Source: Chrysogorgia sp. JL179-B06 (taxonomy: Eukaryota > Cnidaria > Anthozoa > Scleralcyonacea > Chrysogorgiidae). From it: 64,000 bases of DNA. Each line of letters starts with the position of its first letter. Position 1 is the first letter of the stretch. Both the position numbers and the translations under genes were made by a program. The stretch is from contig JAYKKM010000025.1 in NCBI GenBank assembly GCA_035772405.1, positions 124,001 through 188,000 on the forward strand. The letters run 5' to 3'. Shown piece after piece: positions 11,453-19,833 of the stretch. The notes beneath the pieces were generated by a model. That model did no database searches. It was not told the origin of the DNA and saw nothing but the letters and a program-made list of their open reading frames with translations.

Positions 11453-11735
11453 GGGGGACATCGGATTATGGCATAATCCGTTATCCTCGATGTTCCTATC
11501 TGTACCTACTTGTACACGCACCTAGGGATATGGGGGACATCGGATTATGCCATAATCCATTATCCTCGATGTCCCCATCTATACCTACTTGTATACGCAC
11601 GCAGGGATATGGGGGACATCGGATTATGCCATAATCCATTATCCTCGATGTTCCTATCTGTACCTACTTGTACACGCACCTAGGGATATGGGGGACATCG
11701 GATTATGCCATAATCCATTATCCTCGATGTCCCTC
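11453..11735. repeat. 79-bp tandem repeats with internal hairpin (P1)
   Basis: The unit starts gggggacatcggattatg and recurs at 11453, 11532, 11611 and 11690, exactly 79 bp apart; the last copy is partial. Copies differ at only a few bases. Each unit contains a palindrome, ggacatcggattatg..cataatcc..ttatcctcgatgtcc, able to form a stem. It lies between the left terminus and the first gene. Iterated hairpin repeats near a terminus suggest a replication, packaging or transcription-control role, but this is inference. Confidence 0.8.
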
Positions 11736-11775
11736 GCACGCGCGGGTGAGTGTGATGGACTGGGAAAGTAAGTCC

Positions 11776-11860
11776 AACGCATGATTCGAACACACGCCTC
11801 CTTAGTGTTCCAAAACGCGACGCTTAACCCCGCGAGCTACCATGCCCATGGTAAGTTTCA
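11776..11860 (-). other. tRNA-like sequence (A-box and B-box), probably a degenerate tRNA
   Basis: On the minus strand, GGCATGGTAGCTCGCGGGGT resembles the D-arm/A-box of a tRNA, and GTGTGTTCGAATCATGC resembles a T-arm/B-box with the TTCGAAT loop. The spacing is right for a tRNA of 75-80 bases. The acceptor ends do not pair convincingly and the anticodon stem is poor, so a functional tRNA is doubtful. A viral tRNA relic or a tRNA-derived SINE head are alternatives. Confidence 0.35.
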
Positions 11861-12260
11861 CACTCATTTTATAGTATTTAAGCGATTAGAGTTTGGTCGA
11901 TGTATGTGAGACAGCTTCCTAATAATATTTAACATTAGTCAATTCGGTTAACAAATGTCACGACGTTATATTATGTCTTTCTAGCGATATTAGCATGATA
12001 GACATACTAAGACTTAACGTCCAACGAACAGAGTTGTGTACATAGTTAAAATTTCATTTTAACGATGCATATATTAGTGATTCACAAACAAGTGGTGTGG
12101 CGGAGCTTGTTTGTCTGATACAAAATGTTGCTAGTTAAACTTTTCGTTACCAGCCAAAATCGTTTAATGTCTTTAGGATGAGTACAAGCGCTAACTATCG
12201 CTTCCGTGTTCTGTTGGATATATAATATCTCACTTCAACTCGCTTCCGCTTATGTTGTAA
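11861..12260. other. Non-coding stretch inside P1, nothing recognised
   Basis: About 400 bp between the tRNA-like sequence and the stop codon of the first large leftward gene. AT-rich, with no open frame worth calling and no repeat seen. It may hold the 3' end of leftward transcripts. Confidence 0.4.
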
Positions 12261-12800
12261 TTAGTTTTCTTCATTCGGGGGTTCCCCCTCGGGGATTTCC
12301 CCTCTAGCCATATGGCTAAATACGTGTTTACTAGTTGTCAGTCCACCTGATAACAACCCTAGACAGGGGAGGTAGGGGGATACGTATGATATAAACTTCT
12401 CTACGTCTCTTTTAAGTAGTTGGTCAGTGATCAACTCTTTTTCGAGCTTTTCAGGTGATTCAATAGCGTTGAACCCTCCTAACGCGTGGGCGAACTTACT
12501 TATTAAAAGATCACATAGGAACTCGTTCGCTTTCTCCATTCTTTTTACCTCCCATTCTTCATAGATCTTGTTGATAACTTTAGATGAGGCCTTTTTTAGA
12601 TAGGCGACGGATTGATCTATCTCACCGTCCTCTGAGAGTCTTTTTAGTTCGTTTCGTTTCTTGTCTACGTCAGTTTGCGGAGTGTCGTCAACTTGTGGTA
12701 TGTCGATTTTCGGTTCGTCGATCACTTCCTGTTCTGCTTCTTGTATGTCTTCGATGAGTTCGTCAATTGTCTCAGGATTTTTTGTCTTACGTCTTGGCAT
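12261..12800 (-). CDS. Acidic uncharacterised protein, P1 structural block
   Basis: 179 residues. The N-terminus has a basic tip (MPRRKTK) followed by an acidic, proline-containing, probably disordered region (residues 8-60). A helical middle (about 75-150) follows, and the C-terminus is acidic (GEIPEGEPPNEEN). No domain recognised. The start overlaps the end of the ATPase gene by 14 bp (12787-12800), and the ATG is preceded by the TATA-like motif CGTATAATATAGGAC shared in part with the gene at 22590. Its place next to the ATPase and MCP suggests a virion or assembly protein; this is inference. Confidence 0.75.
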   Translation of the reverse strand: MPRRKTKNPETIDELIEDIQEAEQEVIDEPKIDIPQVDDTPQTDVDKKRNELKRLSEDGEIDQSVAYLKKASSKVINKIYEEWEVKRMEKANEFLCDLLISKFAHALGGFNAIESPEKLEKELITDQLLKRDVEKFISYVSPYLPCLGLLSGGLTTSKHVFSHMARGEIPEGEPPNEEN

Positions 12801-13425
12801 GTCCTATATTATACGACGTGTTTTGTTTTCGCGGAATAACTATTTCGTATGAGTATGGATGCCTTAGAAGTATCTCCAATCTTGCGTACTCGTTGTCTTT
12901 CAACTGTTTTATTATTTTATGAACTTCCACTTTATCGACTCCGTTAAGATAATCGTCTACGATAATTTTCATATCGTTTCTGTTAGGGTTGTAGAATGTT
13001 ACTAACTTTGAGATGTTCTCACGATATGGTTTACTAATTGAGGTTAGTTGTTGTGTTATGACTATTGTAGATAGTTTGTAATGTCTAGCGCTAAAGGCTA
13101 GTTTAACTAGTTCGCTTGTTCTGTTTTTAACGTCCTGCCCACCAGCACAATCATCTAATATTATTAGTGAGTTGGTACCTTTATAAGTGTCGGTCACGTG
13201 TTTGAGGACTACGTTGACCTTATCTTGCTCACACTGAATAGCGATAAAGTCTGGGTCTCTCAAGTATTCCCACTCTATGTACGTTTTGTTCCATTCAAAT
13301 GTCGGGCATATAAGAATGATGAAATCGAAGTGATTCGTGTAGTCTTTCTCTATCATATCTAAAAGGTAGTACGTTTTACCGCAGGCTGTCATACCAACAA
13401 TCAGCATGTTAAAAGGTGTTTTCAT
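12787..13425 (-). CDS. A32-like DNA packaging ATPase (FtsK/HerA superfamily)
   Basis: 212 residues. Walker A is GMTACGKT (residues 11-18); Walker B is LIILDDC (about 88-93) with two acidic residues. A polar sensor-like TIVITQQLT follows near residue 140. This is the short packaging-ATPase form of Polintons, virophages and related double-jelly-roll viruses, which powers genome entry into the capsid. The gene lies in the usual cluster with the capsid genes, 16 bp below the capsid C-terminal frame, and overlaps the next gene by 14 bp. The ATG follows a CATATAGTATTCTAT motif. The frame is intact. Confidence 0.9.
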   Translation of the reverse strand: MKTPFNMLIVGMTACGKTYYLLDMIEKDYTNHFDFIILICPTFEWNKTYIEWEYLRDPDFIAIQCEQDKVNVVLKHVTDTYKGTNSLIILDDCAGGQDVKNRTSELVKLAFSARHYKLSTIVITQQLTSISKPYRENISKLVTFYNPNRNDMKIIVDDYLNGVDKVEVHKIIKQLKDNEYARLEILLRHPYSYEIVIPRKQNTSYNIGHAKT

Positions 13426-13441
13426 ATAGAATACTATATGT

Positions 13442-14684
13442 CTAGTACTGGATTGATTGTAGATCGTTGTTGATAAGGTTTACGAGTCCGTCGGAGAGTA
13501 CGAATATCCTACATATGACGTTCGCTGTTGTGGCTTCTTTATTGATTTCCATCAATATTCCTGACTGAGTGTTCACAATCTTTTTTCCAGTTGCAACTTT
13601 CACGTTATCTTCGATAGATCTAAGGTCAACAACCAAAGCGAAACCGTCTTTGTAAAACTTTTGGATAGTCATGTGCTGGTCGGAGTCTAGTCCTTGCCCG
13701 AACAGTCTTTTCGCTTCTCCCCAGAGTCTTGATTTCGGTATTCCTTAATTGACTGTAGACCATGTTCGGTACACCTTCTATGGTGAGTTTGACTGACTCT
13801 ATGTTTGGATAGACGAACTCTTCACTATCAGTTCTTGTTTTGTTTGTGAAGAGTAAAACGACAGATTTCATCGATTTTCTTGGTAGGTTAATATTCTCGT
13901 TTACGAGTGTGATTCCTTTATCCCACTCCACAGTCTTCATTAGTGTTACGTGTTCGTATGATAGAGACCTACCGGACGCGTATAGAGATGATACTTCATC
14001 AGCAATCTCTTGATTCTCGATAGTTTCGTACTCCAACTCAAGGTTCTCTAACGTATAGCCAGCCACAGCTGATCCAGATTGAGCCACCATAATATCAGAC
14101 GCTTTAGGGAGTGTGATTATATACCTGAAATTATTGTTCATGTTGTATGGTGCGTATAGACCATGATCTTCTAGAATCTTGTCGATTCGAATCTTTTGTT
14201 TAGTGTCATGGATGGAGAACATCAGACCATCACTAACTTTTTGTGTGTCTCCACTGGCTGCGCCACTGTCGTCCTTTGAGATTAGCTTTCGAAGGTTCTC
14301 GTTTGCTATACCGTATTCGACCATCTGGTCTCGCTCACTGTTAGGTTTCCAGAGGTCTTTGTACGTACCGATGACGCTTTCACCACTGTTGTCGTACACA
14401 GTCTCACCTGCTAGTTTTACCACCAGTCTCTCAAGTAGTAGTCTCGAAAGGTTGTTAAGAAACCATGATTTCGCGTTCGAACTCTTAAAGTCGAATAGAA
14501 GATGGAGACTAGAGGGTACCAAACAAGTGTTACCCTTTGTTTTCGGGATGTCGATGTACAACTCTTCCCCTGGATTGGCTTTGTTGGGGTTTAGCGTTAC
14601 AACGTGACGGGTTCTTGTGCCTTTGATAGAAGATATTCCACGACGTCTATATCCAGGGAGTAGCTCTCTCTCGTTAGTGTTCAT
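13442..14684 (-). pseudogene. Major capsid protein (double jelly-roll), broken by one frameshift
   Basis: Two overlapping minus-strand frames make up one gene. The first (14684-13626) holds the N-terminal jelly roll and most of the second: an LNNLSRLLLERLVVKLAGE block, a DLW motif and PRKSMKSVVLLF. Its last 30 or so residues become basic and unlike a capsid. The conserved C-terminus lies in the other frame: FYKDGFALVVDLRS and a final FVLSDGLVNL. That frame stays capsid-like upstream to about 13735, so the shift lies around 13735-13765. Polinton MCPs normally form the pseudo-hexameric capsomers as one unbroken chain, so this copy is defective unless the break is a sequencing error. The ATG follows TGTTATAATATAGT. 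Confidence 0.85.
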
Positions 14685-14704
14685 ACTATATTATAACACA
14701 TGTT

Positions 14705-16081
14705 TTATTTCCTCTGTTTGTACTGGTCGTAGACGAACCAAGCTAATGCTATCGCTAGGATCCATAAATTAGACGCTAACCAAGATATGCCTGCAGCTCC
14801 CCACTTTAGCACAGTCGCCGCCACCATGTTTAGCAGCCCAGCCAGTAGAGGGCCAGCCTTTTCGGCTAGATTAGCTATAGCTTTTCCTAGTTTTCCAAGT
14901 GCTTGACCACCTTTGACGATAACACTCCTAGCTGATATTACTATGGTAGTTATTATCCCGGCTATAGAGATTGATATAGCACTTATTCCAACTAAGTTTT
15001 CCTTTGCCCATTTTTTAAACCTATCAAGTCTGTTTAGATCATTACCCTCAACCTCGTCTTTTAGTATGTCTATTGCCTCGTCATGTTCTGGCCTCACGTT
15101 GTTTTCGATACGGATGCTATCTGCCTTCAAGTAAGCTGTGTCACTAACACTCTTATAGAATTGTTCTTTTAGAGGGTCTAGCTCGTTCAAGGCCTTAAGT
15201 CTATATTGTTCGCCTAGTGTGTCTAGCGACTCTGTCTTTACCTCAGTTATACCTTTTGGGTTGAGAGAGCCAGCGAATTCCCTAACCTCTTGTTCACTAA
15301 CGAAGATACCTTGCGACGTTTCTACGAGTTGCTCCTCTCTTTCTTTGACTATGTATTGTAGCTGTTCGCTTACGTTAGATACTATATCTTCTGATACATT
15401 ATCTGGGATTGTGTTGTCGCCATTAATTTCCTCAACCATCGCAGATGTAGTGGCTCCATGCTCCTCAATAGCCTCATTTAATAGACTCTTAAATTTATTG
15501 ACATCTTTTTGTGAGTCCTTAGCTTCGCTGTACGCTATAGAATTCCCTTTTGATACCATAACTCTCTTGTTTTCAAACTCTAACCCTTTAGGAAGACCTT
15601 TAACACCAAATATTACTTTCATATTTTTTATCACACTCTGCGAGGCTTTTCCATCCCCAACGTTAATACTAACACCAAGATGGTTCAGTAGAAACTGTTT
15701 TCGATCCCTTGTTATCGACTCATTGATTGTCCTTCCATCGTACTTTGGGTTTGGGATACCATCAGACGTGGCACTCTCTTTATCCTCTCCAGTTATTGTC
15801 ACCGTTTTTCCGTCATCATTGTCTACGAACGACGTCTCCGCATGTCTGGTTCTGTCTTGTACTCTGAGTGATATGTCTCTCCTCTCTAGCTCTTGTTTCA
15901 CCCTAGTGAATCTTTCACGTACACTACTATATTCTTGTGTTGTCCAGTTTTCCTCGAGTATAGTATTGAGTTGGTTGACTTCAATTTCTAACTGTTCGTT
16001 TGTATATTCCTTAAACTTGTCACGCTCTCTTTCTTCCTCGCGATTTTTCATTTCGATTTCATCGAACCCTCCATCAGCCAT
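14705..16081 (-). CDS. Coiled-coil protein with hydrophobic C-terminus, uncharacterised (P1)
   Basis: 458 residues. The N-terminus (about 8-85) is highly charged and coiled-coil-like (REEERERDKFKEYT, QLEIEVNQLNTILEE). The middle is polar. The C-terminal 90 residues contain at least three hydrophobic segments: VGISAISISIAGIITTIVI; a glycine/alanine-rich amphipathic stretch GQALGKLGKAIANLAEKAG; and LWILAIALAWFVYDQY before a basic tail. No family recognised. Its place between MCP and integrase and the membrane-active-looking tail suggest a minor virion protein, perhaps playing the part of the adenovirus pVI-like lytic protein; this is inference. It begins 6 bp after the integrase stop, with TAGTATATA directly before the ATG. 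Confidence 0.8.
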   Translation of the reverse strand: MADGGFDEIEMKNREEERERDKFKEYTNEQLEIEVNQLNTILEENWTTQEYSSVRERFTRVKQELERRDISLRVQDRTRHAETSFVDNDDGKTVTITGEDKESATSDGIPNPKYDGRTINESITRDRKQFLLNHLGVSINVGDGKASQSVIKNMKVIFGVKGLPKGLEFENKRVMVSKGNSIAYSEAKDSQKDVNKFKSLLNEAIEEHGATTSAMVEEINGDNTIPDNVSEDIVSNVSEQLQYIVKEREEQLVETSQGIFVSEQEVREFAGSLNPKGITEVKTESLDTLGEQYRLKALNELDPLKEQFYKSVSDTAYLKADSIRIENNVRPEHDEAIDILKDEVEGNDLNRLDRFKKWAKENLVGISAISISIAGIITTIVISARSVIVKGGQALGKLGKAIANLAEKAGPLLAGLLNMVAATVLKWGAAGISWLASNLWILAIALAWFVYDQYKQRK

Positions 16082-16087
16082 TATATA

Positions 16088-17173
16088 CTACTCAATGTTT
16101 TGAATATCACTCTCTGGTATCCATGAGTTGTGTTTACTGTCGTAACCGAGCCACTTAACCAAAGCCATCTTTTTACCCTTAACCTTCTTTCTCTTTAGTA
16201 TCTTCTCAACTTTATATATATCGTCTTTTTTATCAACAGCTGACAACTCTTCCTCGTAGAACTTACCAACGATAGGTTCCCCTTCATGGTCCTCTATCTC
16301 GTACACGGTAGGGTCACCACGTATGACCTTTGTCACTTTGAATAGCTCCTCGGTGAAGTTAGCCTCGTATCCCTTTGCGAATATGCTTTTGTACTTTGAT
16401 ATCCTGACAGTCTCACCTACTTTGAACTTTGGCAGTGGGTAGTCACCGAAATGGTGTCCAAACAACGTCGTCCATACTTCGTTTTCGTTTTTCTTGTTAA
16501 CGTCTTTAGGTTTCATTAGAATAGTACTGTGTTTGGTATTGTTGTAATTCTCAACAAGCTGGTCTAGAATGTCAATCCACTTGTACGTTCCTTTACTGTA
16601 GAAGTACTTCCACATAGACGTCTTGAGTGTTCTGTTAAACCGTTCCACGACTGCTGCCTTTTTATCAGAGTTAGTGCTGAAGTACTTCACGTTGTGTTTA
16701 TCCAATAGATCCTTCACACCAACGTTATAGAATTCCTTACCGTCGTCAAACTGAGCCAGCTTTGGATACTCGCCAAATCTAACCTTAGCCTTCTCTAGTA
16801 ACTTTATGACAGCCTTAGTCATGTTTTTCGTGTCTTTCCTGTAGACAGGTATTGCGAAAGCATACCTACTAAGGATCTCAGTGGCTGTTAGTATCCAGTA
16901 GTACCCGTTGTTCTTATGCTTGTACTTGCCCATATCAACCAAGTCCATCTGTATCTGCTCACCCAGATAGTCAACAAATGTTTGTCTAAACTTGTGTTTC
17001 TTAACAACTGGTTTGTACCTAGTGTATGTGTCTTGAGATTTTAGCCAGTCCTTTATCTTTACCCTACTAACGTTTAGACCGTCTTCTTGTGCTTTTTGGT
17101 ACAGCCTCTCGGCAGATTGGTAACCAGTTGATGGGTTGTAGTAAATATCTCTTAGTTCTTGCTCTACATCCAT
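16088..17173 (-). CDS. Polinton integrase (RVE family) with C-terminal chromodomain
   Basis: 361 residues from the ATG at 17173; the frame is open two codons further to a GTG at 17179 that touches the preceding stop. An N-terminal helical domain (about 1-60) is followed by the RNase H-like core with the DDE triad: D in IQMDLVDM (about 77), D in FDDGKEF (about 143) and E in VVERFNRT (about 177). A C-terminal SH3-like region (VGETVRISKYKSIFAKGY) and a chromodomain (VEKILKRKKV, KWLGYDSKHNSWIPESDI) follow. It inserts the element DNA, consistent with the AATATT duplication; chromodomains in such integrases may steer insertion to modified chromatin. The frame is intact. Confidence 0.95.
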   Translation of the reverse strand: MDVEQELRDIYYNPSTGYQSAERLYQKAQEDGLNVSRVKIKDWLKSQDTYTRYKPVVKKHKFRQTFVDYLGEQIQMDLVDMGKYKHKNNGYYWILTATEILSRYAFAIPVYRKDTKNMTKAVIKLLEKAKVRFGEYPKLAQFDDGKEFYNVGVKDLLDKHNVKYFSTNSDKKAAVVERFNRTLKTSMWKYFYSKGTYKWIDILDQLVENYNNTKHSTILMKPKDVNKKNENEVWTTLFGHHFGDYPLPKFKVGETVRISKYKSIFAKGYEANFTEELFKVTKVIRGDPTVYEIEDHEGEPIVGKFYEEELSAVDKKDDIYKVEKILKRKKVKGKKMALVKWLGYDSKHNSWIPESDIQNIE

Positions 17174-17178
17174 ATACA

Positions 17179-17823
17179 CTACGTGATGTGTAAATCTAAC
17201 AACACCTTGCCAACGTTAATACTGTTATCGTCCTGATCTGTTATCTTAAACTCTAGTTGGTTGATGACTCCTTTATTTATTGGAATTTTTGACTCAACAC
17301 CAAAATGTTGTACAGAGCCCTTTAATGTCTGTGTGCTAGTTATTGGCAGTACTGCGATACAACCACTTTTGCTACCGTTAACTATGTTCTTAGACCTGTC
17401 CACAATATTAGATGTTACTTGTATGTATTTCAGTCCTCTGTTAACGTTCACAACGTTAGGACTGGTTTTTGTGGTGGGTATTGTAGTGTTTTCGTCAAAC
17501 CCCAAGAGTTGTCCAAATTTAAACAGTTCTATTTGTTGATCAGTTGTTATCGTACACGTCGAGTCATATCTGTTAGCCACTAGCTTGACGTCTCCTAACT
17601 CTTTCAAGTCGTCGACGATCATTTTAAAGGTGTGGTACCCAGGACTAAAAACGTGGTCACTACTGTTATAAGTTATCTTGTTGTTAGCTGTGGTTACGTT
17701 AACGTAGTCCCAAAAGATGGTTGCCTCCTTCACCAATATGTGAGGGTCTGAATTAGTTGCTAGAGTTGACTCTGGTAGGTCTACAGTTTTCGTTGAACCA
17801 CTAATCAATACTACCACTCTCAT
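17179..17823 (-). CDS. Penton-like minor capsid protein (single jelly roll)
   Basis: 214 residues, beta-rich throughout. The block NVNRGLKYIQVTSNIVDRS, followed by ITSTQTLKGSVQHFG and a C-terminus ending VLLDLHIT, matches the minor capsid (penton) proteins found beside the MCP in Polintons and polinton-like viruses. Pentons close the twelve vertices of the capsid. The stop codon shares a base with the possible GTG start of the integrase. The gene is divergent from the rightward block, with 17 bp between the two ATGs; those 17 bp (ataacgtacggtatgtt) must carry both promoters. The 5' 82 bp are duplicated at 18033-18114. The family assignment is by remembered motif pattern, without alignment. 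Confidence 0.8.
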   Translation of the reverse strand: MRVVVLISGSTKTVDLPESTLATNSDPHILVKEATIFWDYVNVTTANNKITYNSSDHVFSPGYHTFKMIVDDLKELGDVKLVANRYDSTCTITTDQQIELFKFGQLLGFDENTTIPTTKTSPNVVNVNRGLKYIQVTSNIVDRSKNIVNGSKSGCIAVLPITSTQTLKGSVQHFGVESKIPINKGVINQLEFKITDQDDNSINVGKVLLDLHIT

Positions 17824-17840
17824 ATAACGTACGGTATGTT

Positions 17841-18047
17841 ATGATGGATGCGTTCAAAAGAAAGTATCCTTATGCTGACAAGAATAGGTTTTTTCTTGAC
17901 GTTGACGACAATATGTATATACATATATTCTTCGTGACGAAAACTAATATTGGTGACGTTTCGGTAGACTCGAGTAGGTTTAAGAATAACCCGGAGTACA
18001 CTAAGTATCTAACGATAAACAAACCAGTGATAGAGGGTCTGAGTTAG
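17841..18047 (+). pseudogene. Truncated 5' copy of the 565-residue protein gene
   Basis: The first about 60 codons match the start of the gene at 18132 with one clear residue difference (Y for H in DDNMYIH against DDNMHIH). The frame then runs into the duplicated penton 5' region and stops after KPVIEGLS. It arose from the 291-bp tandem duplication. It could still be transcribed from the left promoter copy. Confidence 0.9.
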
Positions 18048-18114
18048 TTGCTAGAGTTGACTCTGGTAGGTCTATAGTTTTCGTTGAACCACTAATCAAT
18101 ACTACCACTCTCAT
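18033..18114 (-). pseudogene. Orphan 5' stub of the penton gene
   Basis: The second copy of the first 27 penton codons, starting at the ATG at 18114 on the minus strand. Beyond 18033 it reads antisense through the truncated copy of the rightward gene. A by-product of the tandem duplication. Confidence 0.8.
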
Positions 18115-18131
18115 ATAACGTACGGTATGTT

Positions 18132-19829
18132 ATGATGGATGCGTTCAAAAGAAAGTATCCTTATGCTGACAAGAATAGGTTTTTTCTTGATGTTGACGAC
18201 AATATGCATATACATATATTCTTCGTGACGAAAACCAATATTGGTGACGTTTCGGTAGACTCAAGTAGGTTTAAGAATAACCCGGAGTACACTAAGTATC
18301 TAACGATAAACAAACCAATTATACCTGACCAGGAAGAGATAGCTAATGCCATACGTGTGGCTAAGCTGAATCTAGTCAAAAAGTATCCTCACATCACTTT
18401 GAGCAAGTTTGAGTTCGATCCAACTGTCTCACAAGATGGTGAGGTTAATGGCGTTGACATATATTTTAGAAACAACGACATCATAAGCACGAACATAACT
18501 AGTGATACCTTCAAAAATGACAAGAGTATGTGGATTTGGTTACACAACAACAAGTCTAGTCACGACGACAAGTTTCCAAAAATATGGCTATCTGGTGGAA
18601 CTATCCAACCACTATCAAAAGGTCGCGAGAACCACTGGGGACTTTGGAATGGCTATCCAACGGAAAACGTGTTGAACTACCCAGTGAATAACTTTAGAGT
18701 CTACGTCAATCAAAATAACTACTTTTTCTCAAAGCTACCAATAATACAAATCGCCACGTTAAAGACAAAGTCAGAGTGGGACGACAATGAGAGCTACTAT
18801 AGAGTCGTGTTTGCAACATATTGTGCGAGTTTCTGTTGTGGAGTATCACTACAACACTTGTCACCCTCACAAGAAGTCCACCCTGTTATCACGAGTGTAA
18901 TGAGGTTTCACCTATACTTTACCATCAGAAGACTTCTCAGAAGGATGAAAGGTGGTGAGAGTATGAGATCGATAAGTAGAGAGTTTGACGCCGGAGAATT
19001 GTATGGTAAGACAGACAAGATTCCTAGAAAACACTACTACCAGGGTAAGGTTCTTGCTGATGGTACAACAGGTGAGGAGAGAGTCTTTACGATTAACGAC
19101 GTTGAGAACGACTACAAACGATACGTTCCTCTGACGTCGAATGGTTTCACCAACATTGGGAGACAATACCTAAATCAGTCCATAGAGTCTTTTGTTTACT
19201 CTACACTTGGTGCACAAGCGAGAACACGTGTGTCAGTCGTTGGTGATTCTGCAGGCAGTCTAGAGACTCAACAAGAGTTCCGAAAGTTGGTTGAGGACAG
19301 TGTTATAAACTACGACGTGTCAACGTGGATTCTCAACATGAACAAGTCGATTAGAGACACTAACGTTGTCCAAAACCTTGCACTGTCACCGTCTACGTGG
19401 TTAATGCCAAGTAACGTTGTAATCCTCAAGAACAAAATAGCTGGGTACAACAACCTATTGAAGACTGCTACACAGAGTATGAAGTTTGGGGTAAACAGTG
19501 GGTTAAACTACATGGAAACGACGGAGGTTAAGAAAGTACACCAAGAAGGTGGAGAGCATCTGGAGACACTTGATAAACCAAAGGTGACGCATCGTCTGAC
19601 GACACCAAACGTGGCACACCAGGAAGGTGGAGAGCACCTGGAGACACTTGACAAACCAAAGGCGACGCATCGTCTGACGACACCAAACGTGACACACCAG
19701 GAAGGTGGAGAACACCTGGAGACACTTGACAAACCAAAGGCGACACCAGGTGACAACACGACAGAGTTGGGACTAGTTCTAGTGGTTTCGGCTGTGTCTG
19801 GCTATTTAGTAAGTAAATATATGTTATAA
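18132..19829 (+). CDS. Large accessory protein with 26-residue repeats and C-terminal membrane anchor
   Basis: 565 residues; I do not recognise the family. The N-terminal about 300 residues look globular and beta-rich, with aromatic and Asn-rich segments (WIWLHNNKSSH, HWGLWNGYPTENVLNYPVNNFRVYV). The middle contains a basic stretch RRLLRRMKGG and helical regions. Residues about 470-540 hold two full and one partial copy of a 26-residue repeat (HQEGGEHLETLDKPK then THRLTTPNV). A single hydrophobic segment near the C-terminus (LVLVVSAVSGYLVSKYML) should anchor it in a membrane. It is the first gene of the rightward block and shares the 17-bp divergent promoter with the penton, which suggests co-expression with capsid genes. 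A virion-surface or membrane-associated role is inference. Confidence 0.8.
   Translation: MMDAFKRKYPYADKNRFFLDVDDNMHIHIFFVTKTNIGDVSVDSSRFKNNPEYTKYLTINKPIIPDQEEIANAIRVAKLNLVKKYPHITLSKFEFDPTVSQDGEVNGVDIYFRNNDIISTNITSDTFKNDKSMWIWLHNNKSSHDDKFPKIWLSGGTIQPLSKGRENHWGLWNGYPTENVLNYPVNNFRVYVNQNNYFFSKLPIIQIATLKTKSEWDDNESYYRVVFATYCASFCCGVSLQHLSPSQEVHPVITSVMRFHLYFTIRRLLRRMKGGESMRSISREFDAGELYGKTDKIPRKHYYQGKVLADGTTGEERVFTINDVENDYKRYVPLTSNGFTNIGRQYLNQSIESFVYSTLGAQARTRVSVVGDSAGSLETQQEFRKLVEDSVINYDVSTWILNMNKSIRDTNVVQNLALSPSTWLMPSNVVILKNKIAGYNNLLKTATQSMKFGVNSGLNYMETTEVKKVHQEGGEHLETLDKPKVTHRLTTPNVAHQEGGEHLETLDKPKATHRLTTPNVTHQEGGEHLETLDKPKATPGDNTTELGLVLVVSAVSGYLVSKYML
19539..19749 (+). repeat. 78-bp coding tandem repeats
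   Basis: Units start at 19539, 19617 and 19695 (the last partial), each 78 bp and encoding 26 residues. They stay in frame within the 565-residue protein, just before its membrane anchor, and are nearly identical, so they were recently expanded or are being homogenised. A stalk-like spacer is a plausible role. Confidence 0.95.
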
Positions 19830-19833
19830 CATA

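Larger units (their letters stand above)
17742..18321. repeat. 291-bp tandem duplication over the divergent promoter
   Basis: 17742-18032 and 18033-18321 are nearly identical, with an offset of exactly 291 bp. Each copy holds the first 27 codons of the penton gene (minus), the 17-bp intergenic promoter and the first 60 or so codons of the large rightward protein (plus). Only a handful of substitutions separate them. The full penton gene is driven from the left copy and the full 565-residue gene from the right copy; the other two 5' ends are orphan stubs. Confidence 0.95.

Noticed and set aside
13442..13672. Independent 76-residue gene
   Set aside because: It is the capsid C-terminus in a shifted frame; its ATG is an internal methionine.
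15219..16103. 294-codon plus-strand open frame
   Set aside because: Exactly antisense to the 458-residue P1 protein; composition is Ser/Leu-rich low complexity typical of the complement of a coiled-coil gene.
19503..19759. Three overlapping minus-strand frames with repeats
   Set aside because: Antisense readings of the 78-bp coding repeats of the 565-residue protein.
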